Shown piece by piece: positions 1 to 10,500 of a stretch of 64,000 nucleotides of DNA. Under the pieces are notes generated by a model. It was not told where the DNA came from, made no database searches, and was given only the letters and a program-made list of their open reading frames with translations. The position numbers and the translations under genes are program-made. Each line of letters opens with the position of its first letter. Positions within the stretch are counted from its first letter, which is position 1. This stretch comes from Gayadomonas joobiniege G7. GTDB taxonomy: Bacteria; Pseudomonadota; Gammaproteobacteria; Enterobacterales; Alteromonadaceae. The stretch spans positions 1-64,000 of the forward strand of contig NZ_AMRX01000006.1 in the NCBI RefSeq assembly GCF_000300815.1, read 5' to 3'.

Positions 1-2909
1 TTGAAGGTACAGTATCAGAAGGAACTGAATTAACGATAAATGGTGTTTTAATCAGCCATAGCAGTGGAAATTTTACCGCATCAGTGGCTCTTAAAGAAGG
101 TTTGAATACTATTGAAGCTAGAGTGGAAAAAGGCACTCAGGTACAAACCGATAGTATCTCCATTTCACTCGATAAAACGCCGCCCTACATTACTATTGAT
201 TCGCATACAGATGGCGGAATCGTTTATCAAGACAAGGTAACCATTACTGGATTAATTAATGACATAGTTCGTGGAACCGTGGAAGCGAGCCAAGCCAATG
301 TTGAAGTTAACGGTCAGTCTGCCAACATACAAAACCGAAGTTATTCTGCCGCGAATATCCAATTGCTCGAAGGAGACAATGAAATTCAAGTTACCGCGTC
401 AGATCAGGTTGGTAATGTTGCAACTGAATCTATTAATTTAAAATATCAGCCCCCTCAAGGTAAGCAGTTGCTCGTGCAATCCGGTGACGGCCAAAAAGCA
501 GTTATTAATAGTGCATTAGCCGATCCATTGGTGGTTAAAGTATTAAATGATGAGAATCAGCCTGTTGAAAACGCATCTGTGGTGTTTAGGGTAACACAAG
601 GCTCTGGTGAAGTTGGTATTGGCACCCAGTCACAAGGTCGAGCAGTGGTCGTTGAAACATCTAAACAAGGCTTAGCGGAAACGAATTTTAGGTTGGGCGC
701 GCGATCGGGTGCGAGTAACCATAAAGTGTCTGCCGCTGTTGTGGGTTATCCCGGAAATGTCATATTTAGCGCTTCAGCAGAAACCCAAATTGGTAATAAA
801 TTAAGTGTTAACTCTGGCAATAATCAGCGAGGTTCGGTTGGTAACGCACTACCCGAAGCTTTTGTTGTTGTTGTGACTGATGGCGGGGCTAATGTTGTGC
901 AGGGTGCGAGAGTTAAGTTTGCGGTCACAGTAGGTGATGGTCAGTTCGTAGCCAATAATGAGCAAGTGTACGAAGTGGTAACAGACTCAGATGGTCGAGC
1001 ATCTGCCATTTACAAACTTGGGCAATTAACAGGTTTGGATGCACAGCGAGTAACAGCGACACTAATAGACGCTCCAGATGGACAAGTTATCTCGGCGGGT
1101 TTTAGCGCTAGCGCATTTGTGCCGGATGATGCGGGGAAAACAACAATTTCAGGTATTGTTTTAGATAATCAGGATAAACCCATTGAAGGTGTTACAATTC
1201 GGGTTGATGGGTCTAACAGAGAAGCGGTAACCAGCGCAACCGGTGTGTTTATTATTACCGAAGCCCCCATTGGACCTGTTCATTTAATAGCGGATGGTTC
1301 AACAGCGAAACAAGAAGGTGAATTCCCGTCGCTTAGCTACAATATAGTGACAGTGTCAGGGGTCGATAATCCGCTGTCTGCCCCCATTTACATGGTTAAG
1401 TTAAATACCGACAATGCAGTGTACGCAGGCCCTGACGATGCGGTGTTAGAACTAGCAAGCTATCCAGGTTTTAAATTAGAAATTGCCAAAGATTCTGTGA
1501 CCTTTCCGGATGGTAGTCGTGAAGGTTTTATCTCTGTAACGCCGGTCAATGCTGCCACTGTGCCTATGGCGCCACCCAATGGTATGCAACCCCAATTTAT
1601 AGTCACTATCCAGCCGACAGGCACTCAGTTTGACCCGCCTGCGAAGTTAACATTGCCAAATGTTGATGCTCATGAAGCGGGGGCCCAAGTTGAAATGTAT
1701 TCTTTTGATCATGATCTAGAGGAGTTTGTCGCTATCGGATTAGGAACAGTGAGTGAAGATGGCACTTTAGTATCTTCTAACCCTGGTGTTGGTGTGATAA
1801 AAGCCGGTTGGCACTGTGGGTCGCAACCCGGCGGTCAAAGCTGTGCTCATAATTGTCCAATTTGTAAAGACTGTGACGGTGATTGTAATTGTGTCGCTGC
1901 AGATGGTGACCCACGCGTCGCTAGTCTTGATCAGGCGGGCGACTGTAAAACACCTGAATGCCAAAATGGCAGCCCAGAGATGATCAATGACGATTCTGAC
2001 GTACCTGATGATGATAAGGTAGGCGATTGTAAATCGCCGGCTTGTGAAAACGGTGTTGTTACCCAAGTTACTGATAATTCAGATGAAACTAAATGTACCA
2101 CTTGTGGCGAAAATGGGCCTGAACCTAAGCCAGACGGTCATGTTCCTGAAGATGATAAATGTATTATTTGTCAGGGCGGAAAAGAAACTAAAAAACCGGA
2201 TAACGAGTTAGGCAGCGTAAGTGTAAGTTTTCCGCAAGTTAAACTCTTTATTCAAAAAGTGAATCAAGCTTTAGATTTATTTAATGCGGATACCAAAATT
2301 CCAGAAGTTACATTAGAGCTAAGTCGCGCGAAAAAAGAGGTTTGTTGTACCGCACAAAATGGTGCAATGACACTTGAACAAAAAGATCAAGGCGCTTTGA
2401 CGTTTCCGCGCTGGGGCGCTTCATGGACACCTACAGTGCCACCTTGGTCGGGGAATTATACCTTTTCAGTTTTTGGCCGTGAGATTGGTGTTAGATATGG
2501 CATTGAATTTACCGCTTCTTTTGCAGGTAGTGTCAGCGTTAATAGAACCAAGCGAGAATGCCAAGGTGATAATTGCTGGGGAGGGGATATAGGCGGCACT
2601 TTAGGTTTAGGTGGTGGGCCTATTGGTAGCGTACCAAATCCGGGTTCATCTCCGGTTGCCTGTGGTGATGAAGGTAAAAAACGTCCCTGTGATGCCATTA
2701 GAATCGAAGGCAAAATTAAAACCGGTGTAAACATTCAATCTGCGGTCAACTGTGAAAAGATCACGGGTGCTATCGGTCACAGTGGTGTTTCGGTCTCGGC
2801 GGATATTATTTTGGCCGAAGGCTCATGGGTCGAAACAGGTGCATCAGCGTCTTGGGTCATTGTTAACTCTGGACCCATTACCGATATAAATATTCCACTC
2901 GGCGACTGA
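1..2909 (+). CDS. Large exported Ig-like and cysteine-rich protein, 5' end outside window
   Basis: The frame is open from base 3 and the first codons already read as Ig-like sequence, so the GTG at 84 is not the start and the gene begins upstream. By nucleotide position: Ig-like beta-sandwich sequence (3-430); two repeats resembling Big_1/invasin domains (about 463-790 and 800-1120); a carboxypeptidase-regulatory-like fold (1140-1330); a beta-rich region with FDPPAKLTLPN-type motifs (1420-1810); a cysteine-rich stretch with repeated DCK(S/T)PxCxNG units separated by acidic runs (1810-2190); and a C-terminal beta-rich domain with further CC and C-x5-C pairs. No membrane anchor is visible at the C-terminus. 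It is the first visible gene of a close-packed exported-protein cluster. Secretion is inferred from domain type because the signal peptide is not in the window. The function is not known. Confidence 0.85.
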   Translation, partial: EGTVSEGTELTINGVLISHSSGNFTASVALKEGLNTIEARVEKGTQVQTDSISISLDKTPPYITIDSHTDGGIVYQDKVTITGLINDIVRGTVEASQANVEVNGQSANIQNRSYSAANIQLLEGDNEIQVTASDQVGNVATESINLKYQPPQGKQLLVQSGDGQKAVINSALADPLVVKVLNDENQPVENASVVFRVTQGSGEVGIGTQSQGRAVVVETSKQGLAETNFRLGARSGASNHKVSAAVVGYPGNVIFSASAETQIGNKLSVNSGNNQRGSVGNALPEAFVVVVTDGGANVVQGARVKFAVTVGDGQFVANNEQVYEVVTDSDGRASAIYKLGQLTGLDAQRVTATLIDAPDGQVISAGFSASAFVPDDAGKTTISGIVLDNQDKPIEGVTIRVDGSNREAVTSATGVFIITEAPIGPVHLIADGSTAKQEGEFPSLSYNIVTVSGVDNPLSAPIYMVKLNTDNAVYAGPDDAVLELASYPGFKLEIAKDSVTFPDGSREGFISVTPVNAATVPMAPPNGMQPQFIVTIQPTGTQFDPPAKLTLPNVDAHEAGAQVEMYSFDHDLEEFVAIGLGTVSEDGTLVSSNPGVGVIKAGWHCGSQPGGQSCAHNCPICKDCDGDCNCVAADGDPRVASLDQAGDCKTPECQNGSPEMINDDSDVPDDDKVGDCKSPACENGVVTQVTDNSDETKCTTCGENGPEPKPDGHVPEDDKCIICQGGKETKKPDNELGSVSVSFPQVKLFIQKVNQALDLFNADTKIPEVTLELSRAKKEVCCTAQNGAMTLEQKDQGALTFPRWGASWTPTVPPWSGNYTFSVFGREIGVRYGIEFTASFAGSVSVNRTKRECQGDNCWGGDIGGTLGLGGGPIGSVPNPGSSPVACGDEGKKRPCDAIRIEGKIKTGVNIQSAVNCEKITGAIGHSGVSVSADIILAEGSWVETGASASWVIVNSGPITDINIPLGD

Positions 2910-2919
2910 GGATGAACGA

Positions 2920-3522
2920 ATGAAGGTTAAAATTCTGCTTTATGCAAGTTTATTGTTTTGTCCGTGGGGGTATTCAGCCCAGCATTGGGTAATACCTATG
3001 TACCCAACCGGCGCAACAACGCAAGCCGCAATAACCATTGAGACCTTGTATAAGTATCAATTACAAAGTCCTAAAAAAGGCTTTGAAAAAGTACGCCTGA
3101 AACAAAAAAAATATACCTCGATGAAAACACCGGAGGAAGCATTTGTTGCTCGAATGTCAGCGGTCTCCTCATTGGATTATCAATGGTGGATAGAGACTTG
3201 GAGCGAATCGGCAAAAAATATATCGCTTCCCTATTTTCAAAATAAAGGTTTGGATGAAGCATATTGGATTAAAACTTGGAAAAATCAATTTGTCGGTCGT
3301 CAAATTCGCTTTGTACACAAAGTTACTTATAAAGATTATCAGATCATCATCTATAACGTTTCTTCGCCCAATGGTGATTTAGGCGTTTACTATTTACCCG
3401 TTGTTTTTAAACAAGCAGCGGATGGGAATTGGAAAGTTTCCCTTGATTTAAAACAAGTCCCATTACTTAGAATCAGTCCTTGGGTGAAAGGTTTGGAAAA
3501 AAAGGAAGAAGTTTATGAATAA
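2920..3522 (+). CDS. Exported protein of unknown function, paralogue of the next gene
   Basis: This is a 200-residue protein with a signal peptide (about residues 1-19, MKVKILLYASLLF core, cleavage near YSA-QH). I do not recognise the family. A DYQWWIETW motif lies near residue 87, and the C-terminal half is beta-rich. The same layout appears in the next gene (DYQWWLNNW, then a basic or aromatic segment, then DG-W-K/R near the end), so the two are tandem paralogues that have diverged strongly. The start lies 11 bases after the stop of the large upstream gene, and the end overlaps the next gene by 8 bases, indicating one transcript. A small periplasmic accessory protein of the neighbouring giant proteins is my inference only. 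Confidence 0.8.
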   Translation: MKVKILLYASLLFCPWGYSAQHWVIPMYPTGATTQAAITIETLYKYQLQSPKKGFEKVRLKQKKYTSMKTPEEAFVARMSAVSSLDYQWWIETWSESAKNISLPYFQNKGLDEAYWIKTWKNQFVGRQIRFVHKVTYKDYQIIIYNVSSPNGDLGVYYLPVVFKQAADGNWKVSLDLKQVPLLRISPWVKGLEKKEEVYE

Positions 3523-4051
3523 AATCATGTGTGTGGCTTTTCCATTTTGTCTGTTTTTGACTCATTCGGTATTTGCTCAGTCTGATATTTTTGCCGCACC
3601 CGAGATGCAAGATTTTGTTCATGTACAACACTTTAAATATAGTCGCCAACAATATGAAGACGTGGTTATCAGTGATTTTTATGAGCACGCCCGAGACGCT
3701 AATGAAGGACCTGATCGGCAGTTAGTTCAGTTTTTTTCTGCGCTCATTAAAGACGATTATCAATGGTGGTTGAATAATTGGAATGCTGAGACACAGCAAG
3801 ATTTTGCGCAAAAAGTTGCTTTAAAAAAAGGCCGCCGTAGTTATAACTATTGGCGAGCTACCGTCAACAAAAAAGCAGTGATAGAGCTAAAAGATTTTGT
3901 TCTGATGGGCCCCTTTGCGTTGATAGGTAGCCGCATAAACAGCGAATATCATTTGTTTCCGTTTGAGTTAGAAGACGGCCGCTGGCGATTGAACCAAGCC
4001 TACATGAGCAGTCAGGTGTATCAGCAGTTAAAAACAGAATTGCAGAGGTAG
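3515..4051 (+). CDS. Exported protein of unknown function, paralogue of the previous gene
   Basis: This 178-residue protein has a clear signal peptide (MNKIMCVAFPFCLFLTHSVFA, cleavage after residue 21). It shares with its upstream neighbour a central DDYQWWLNNW motif and a C-terminal ELEDGRWRLNQ stretch comparable to the neighbour's AADGNWKVSL. It starts inside the last codons of that gene, with an AAGGAAG ribosome-binding site just upstream. No catalytic signature or membrane segment is seen after the signal. Tandem paralogues with overlapping ends usually act together or on related partners. Here the likely partners are the large exported proteins on either side, but nothing in the sequence proves this. 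Confidence 0.8.
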   Translation: MNKIMCVAFPFCLFLTHSVFAQSDIFAAPEMQDFVHVQHFKYSRQQYEDVVISDFYEHARDANEGPDRQLVQFFSALIKDDYQWWLNNWNAETQQDFAQKVALKKGRRSYNYWRATVNKKAVIELKDFVLMGPFALIGSRINSEYHLFPFELEDGRWRLNQAYMSSQVYQQLKTELQR

Positions 4052-4055
4052 TTGA

Positions 4056-4514
4056 GTGGCGCTGAATGTAAAGCAATCAAGCCAAAATCGAATTGAAATA
4101 GTGTCATTTCCGATATGCTTTTTTTCAATGGTTGTTTTATTGCTGCTTTATTTTTGGAGTTATGCAGTATTTTTTGATAATCAGTTGAAGTTAGCCGATT
4201 ACCTGATTTTTAACTTCGTTTGTATTGTGGTGCTGTGTATCCCGCAATACCGACACACAATAATTGATAAAAAATCTGGATGCTGCGAATTATTTTATCA
4301 GCGTTTGGGCATGAAAAAGACCCAACGGATTGCTTTAAATCAGATAAAGGATGTTTTAGTGATTAAAGGGAAAGGTCAATATATGGGCAGTCATTGTCTT
4401 TACCTGATCACAGATACTAATAAGTATGCGGTTGCTGACTCAGATATTATTCCGGGCAGCAAGGGGCGGGTAAAAAGTATAAGGGATGAGTTAAGTAACT
4501 GGATAAGGTTATAA
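4056..4514 (+). CDS. Two-TM membrane protein with a beta-rich cytoplasmic tail
   Basis: This is a 152-residue protein starting at GTG, four bases after the previous stop. Two hydrophobic helices (about residues 16-38 and 47-62) are followed by about 90 residues of alternating strands (TIIDKKSGCCELFYQRL, RIALNQIKDVLVI, HCLYLITDTNKYAVADS). The layout of two short helices and then a small beta domain resembles membrane-bound PH-like proteins, which I offer as a fold suggestion only. It sits between the paralogue pair and the giant gene with no room for a separate promoter, so it is probably co-transcribed. The function is unknown. Confidence 0.7.
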   Translation: MALNVKQSSQNRIEIVSFPICFFSMVVLLLLYFWSYAVFFDNQLKLADYLIFNFVCIVVLCIPQYRHTIIDKKSGCCELFYQRLGMKKTQRIALNQIKDVLVIKGKGQYMGSHCLYLITDTNKYAVADSDIIPGSKGRVKSIRDELSNWIRL

Positions 4515-4536
4515 ACTCATTTAACGGTAACCTAAT

Positions 4537-7500
4537 ATGAAAACGGTTAAACTTCTTCGGGCAGTTACAATTGCGGCTGTTATTTTTTCGAGCGTGTCAG
4601 CCAAGTCTGCTGAAGGCGATCTAAATGAAAACTGCGTGATTAACATTTTAAACCGTACTATCCAAGTGAGTGAAGATGGTGGTTGGTCTTTGCCCAATGT
4701 ACCATCGAATCAAGGCTCTGTGCGGGCCCGAGCAACCTGTATTGACGAGCAGGGGGCTTCCGTTTCAGGACAATCAGGTTATTTTAATTTATTGACAAAT
4801 GGCATTACGAGGGTCGGGTCTATCGAATTTACTGAACCAGAGCCTGTCCCCGTTTCTATTCGCTTTTTTTCTAATTCTCGTATTAATCTCAATATGGTTG
4901 GTCAATCCTATCAGTTGCAAGTGACTGCTGAATATCCGGGCGGTATTACTGATGATGTTACGGCGGCAAGTACTGGGATCAATTATATCAGTTCTAATTC
5001 GAGCGTAGCAGCGGTTAACTCTAATGGCTTAGTGACTTCTGTTGGCAGTGGTAACGCATTAATAACGGCCAGCAAAGATGGCCAAGTTGTTACTCGGCTA
5101 GTGGCAGTGAGTTTTACTGGTGATCAAGACGGGGATGGTTTGCCCGATGACTATGAAACCAACAATGGCTTAGACCCAAATGACCCAGCAGATGCTTTTG
5201 AGGATAAAGACAATGACGGTTTAAGTGCTTTGGATGAATACCTTGCCGGTACTGATATCGCAAAAGCGGATACCGATGGTGATGGTATCCAGGATGGTGA
5301 AGAACTCGCCGAAGGGGAAGATGGATATATTACTAATCCGTTAGTAACAGATTCTGATAATGATGGTTTGAACGATTTTCTTGAAGTCAGTTTAGGTTCT
5401 TCACCAACCGATTCGAGTTCGGCTGATTACGAGAACGCCATCACAAGTATAGAAGTACGCCCAAGCAATGTCATCATGACATTTAACGGTATTGATAGCG
5501 AAACCAGCACCCAGTTGAGCGTCACCGCTAATTTATTGGATGGTAGCCAGCTAGACGTGACCGCAAAAACAAATGGTACTATTTACCAATCCAGTGATCT
5601 ATCTGTGGTCAGTTTTGGTGCTGAAGACGGCAAGCTATTTGCTGGGGCCGATGGCCAAGCCACAGTGACGGTACAACTTTTTGAACAACAGAAACAAATA
5701 CCTATTATAGTTGAGAGTTTTCAACCGGATGGTGTGGCGAGTTTAAGCCTAAGCAGCTCAGTAAAAGATAACCAGGTATCAGGTGATTATGTTTATATTG
5801 CTGCAGGCAGCAGTGGCCTTATTGTGGTTGATATTAGTGATAAGCAGAATCCTAAAGAGGTGGCTAGTTTAGACCTAGAGGGTGACAGCAGTGATGTAAA
5901 AGTACTTGGCGATTATGTTTATCTGGCAACAGGTAGTTCGGGTGTTCAAGTGATCAATGTCAGCGAACCGACTCAGCCGGTTTTCGTCACGCAACTTGAT
6001 ACGAATGGCAATGCAGTAGACATGGCCATGCAAAACAACTATTTATATGTTGTTAGTGGCGAAGGCGGTTTAGAAATTTTAAATATTGAGCAACCTAACT
6101 TACCTTTTATAGTGTCCCGTTTGGATAACTTAGGCAATTTACTTTCGGTCGATGTCAGTGGCGACCGTGTGGCTGTTGCTGACCGTTCATCCCTGCTTAT
6201 GATTGACATACAGGATCCTGGTAGTCCGATGAGACTTGGCAGCGTGAACATAGGTAATATCCGAGCAGTTGCTTTGTCTGGGGATTATGCTTATGTCGCC
6301 TGTTACACCTGTGGATATAAAGTGATTGATGTTAGTAATCCAAATCGACCTCTAATATTAACAAATGATCAATCCTCTCGTTTTTATCCATCCGATCTTG
6401 CACTAACAAACGGGTTTGCATTTTTTAGCGATGTGCTTTTTGTAAATGCGGTGCCTTTTGTTAATATTTTTGATCCACGAAATACAGTTTTTCAAGGTGT
6501 TATAGATATTCGAGAGTTTGGTGATCGGGATGCAAGTTATGTCTCAGTAGACTCTGCGTATGTTTATTCAACAGGTTACAATCAGCTGTACATCTCACAG
6601 TATCGAGTGATTTCTGATACTCAGGGTATTGCACCAGACGTTGATATTTTGGGGCCGCTGGATGGTGAAGTTGTTGTTGAAAATAGTCGTGTTTTATTAA
6701 CAGCAAATGCCACCGATGATGTTGCTGTTGCTGGTGTGCGGCTAAAAATTAATGACACAGTGATTGCGACAGATACAACAATCCCCTATGAAATCCCTGT
6801 GACCATACCTAGCGGGATCAATCGGCTCAATTTAGTATTGGAAGCCTTTGATTTTGGTAACAATGTAAATGATGATGTTTCGGTTCTGATTGTTGAACCT
6901 GACGGTGATAGCGACGGTTTAGGTGATAACGAAGAGGTTTTTACTTGGTTTACCGACCCTGAAAATCCAGACACTGATGATGATGGTCTATTAGATGGGC
7001 TAGAAATTGAATTAAGCACTGATCCCAACGATACTGATTCAGACGATGACGGTCGTAGCGACGGCGACGAGGTCAACGCCGGTACTGACCCGTTAAATCC
7101 GGATATTACAGCGCCAAATGTCAGTCAGGTAACGCCGGCCCAAGACGCAGTTGATATTTGCGAAAACGTCAATCTATCGATAATTTTTAATGAAACCGTG
7201 CGTTTAAAATCAGTTAATAGTGACACGGTGCAACTAACAGAAGTGGCTGATAACGCCCAACCACTTAATGGATTTATCAATTTAGTGACAGGCAATACAG
7301 AAATTGTATTTAATCCGACTGATTTGTTAAAAGACAATACCCAATATCAAGTGACTGTTGGCGCGGTTAAAGATGACGCAGGGAACCCTGTAAGTCCTAA
7401 TTTTACCAGCACCTTTACAACTGGCGATTGTGTTGATGAAGAGCGGCCAACGGTAGTGCAATTAAGTCCTCTGCATAGTGCTACGGACATTCCAGTAAAC

Positions 7501-10500
7501 GCCAGTGTCAGTATAATTTTTAGTGAGCCTGTTGACCCTGTTACAGTTACATCCGATAGCGCGTACCTCTACGATAGCGTTAGCAATACTCGCGTTGCGA
7601 CCCAAATTAGTTTAACTAATAATAATACATCGTTAACTTTGACTCCGGATACCCCCATGTTGGTCGGACGTCGGCATTATATTTATCTAACGTCAACTAT
7701 TAAAGATAGTTTCGGTAACCCACTAAGTTATAGTCGGCGAGATTTTACCACCGCGTTTGATCGAGATGGGCAAGCACCTCAAATAGATGTGGTGAGCGTG
7801 CAAGACGGGGCGACCGATTTCCCGCTTAATGGTCAGTTAGCGGTTCGATTTGATGAAGCGTTAAACGCTGTGTATTTATCTAAACTTGAAATTATTGATA
7901 GTGATGGCGCGCCAGTTGAAACAACTAAATCTATCACTTCGGGCAATCGTCGGGTGATTTTAAAACCAGTAGAAAATCTAGCTGCAAATAGTCAATATCA
8001 GTTTGTTATCGATGGCGTTCAGGATTTAAGTGGAAATTTATTTGCCAATCCTATGACGTTCACATTCCACACAGGTTCAGAAACGGATACAGAAACGGGT
8101 GGTATACTTGATTGGAGCATTGAAAATAATGAGCGAGATGTTGCGTTAAATGCATTAATCGCTGTCCGTTTTGACGAAGCCATAGACGAGACAAGTATAG
8201 AATCCGATAGTTTTTATTTACAAGACCTAGAAACGAACAGAAAAGTTGCCGGAACCTTTTCGTTAACAGAACAGGGTCGTTTATTAACTTTTATACCAGA
8301 CACCAAACTAAGAGAAAGCAGACGATTTTATATTTATGTCGGACGTTCACCTTACTTGCAAGACTATGCCGGAAATTTTGTTGCGCAAAATAAAGGACGT
8401 TATTTTTATACCGGCATTGAGAGTGATGAGTCTGTGCCTGAGGTCGTATTATCCAGTTTTTCATCAAATGCAACTGGGTTACCCGTTAACAGCCAATTAC
8501 GCATCGATTTTAACGACCGTTTAAGTAAAGCGTGCCAACTTGAATCCAGTGTTAGTTTAATGCAAGGAGATACCTTGGTTGCGGCAAATTCATCATTTAC
8601 CAACGATGAATATAGTATTGTCGTGCAAGCATCTGAAAACTTGGCCAGTAATACCGAGTATCAAATAAGAGTGAGTGGTTTATGTGACCTATCAGGCAAC
8701 CAAATTGATGAGCATCTTTATGTATTTACCACAGGTACAGAAGTGGGTGCCGATACTGTAGCACCGAGCCTGACAGATATTTCGCCGGCAAATAATGTGA
8801 CCGATGTTTCTATCAATAGTGCCATCATAATGACCTTTGATGAAAACATAGCTCAACATGTAAAGCCTGAAATAAAAGGTGCAGGTGTAACCATATCAGG
8901 AAGCTACCAAGTTGATAACAACAAACTCACGTTTACCCCAGATTCGCCATTACCAGGCGACACTCGCTTTACTGTACTTTTGCAATCAAACATTGAAGAT
9001 ATGGCTGGCAATACGCGTTATCTGGGAAATCGATATTTTACTACAGAGGTTACGCAAGATAATGATGCGCCTCAGATTATAGCGGTCTCGCCAGCGAATG
9101 AATCGGTAGACATTCATCCACGGCAAGACGTTGTGGTAACCTTTAATGAACCTATCGACACATCTACTTTAACCGCACAAAATATTGCTTTATTTGTCAA
9201 TGGTAGTGAAATCAATAGCACGGTTAACCGCTCTGTAGATGGCCGCCAAGTTATTTTTTCGGCGTCGTTACCTGCTAATGCTGTTGTTTCTATTGTTGCA
9301 ACCTCAGCAATCAAAGATCTATCTGGCAATAAGCTGCAACCAGCCATTAGTAGCTTTACGACGGGGGTCGAGGATGACGATAATGAGCGGCCAAGTATTG
9401 TCAGTCAACAACCACAAAGTGGCACAGATAATTGGCGGGAAGTGAATGAAATCTATTTTTACACAAGTGAAGCAGTTGATGAAGCAAGCTTAGTAGATGC
9501 ATACCGTGTGGTTGAAAACGGTATTCAAGTGAACGCAGATTTAGAATTGATCGGTGATGGCCGTGTCATTAAATTAACCCCAGAGCAAGCGTTTACTGAC
9601 AATGCGCTAGTGCAGGTTTATTGGTTAACCACAGCAACCGATCTATCGGGGAATCCACTCACTAGTTACAACGGCCACTTTACGATGGCACCAGAGCCTG
9701 AGCAACTGGGCGTCCGCCCGTTTGTGGAAGCAGTTTATCCTGATAACGACAACGTCGCAACGCCCATCAATGTCAATATATTGGTTCGCTTTAGCGAAGC
9801 GATGAGCGCCGCATCATTTGGCAGTGAATCAGTTAAGTTATATGATGTGACTGGGGGCTGGACAATTGTTAATACAAGGCTGCAATTAGATGCATCCGGT
9901 CAAGTTTTATTGATTGAGCCCACTTCAAACCTATTACCAGAAAACCGGTATTACGTGGAGATCACTAATCGTCTTGAAGACACAGACGGCGATACTTTAC
10001 GATCTTCGGTCGGTGATTATTTTACCACCACAGCAACTAAAGTCGCGGATAGTATTGCGCCCGAAATTATACAGTTCAGCCCAGCGTTGAATGAAAAAAA
10101 TGTAGCTATTAATAGCTATTTTTCAGCTCAGTTTAATGAGGTCGTTAATCCCATTAGTTTGTCTGCTGATACTTATCGTGATGTCAGGTTCGCAGAGGGA
10201 AACACCCGAGTACGCTATCATAATCGGGTACCCTTGCAACCGCGCGAAGATGTGGTGGTTGACTATCCTCAGCTAACTGATTTAGCAGGTAATTTGGGGT
10301 TAGAAAAACAGACTCAATTTACTACTAGCAATAGTGTTGACACTCAAAAGCCGCAACTTATTGCGCAGTCCTATGCAAATAATACGAGTGATGTGCCAAT
10401 AAATACTCAATTTAACTGGTTATTCGACGAAGCCATAGATCCGGTTTCAATCACGAGCGGTGGCGTTTATTTATACGATAATTTGGATAAGGTAAACGTG

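Noticed and set aside
1767-2066. Minus-strand frame opposite the cysteine-rich linker
   Set aside because: It is a shadow of the repetitive DNA of the plus-strand gene, with no start signal or family match.
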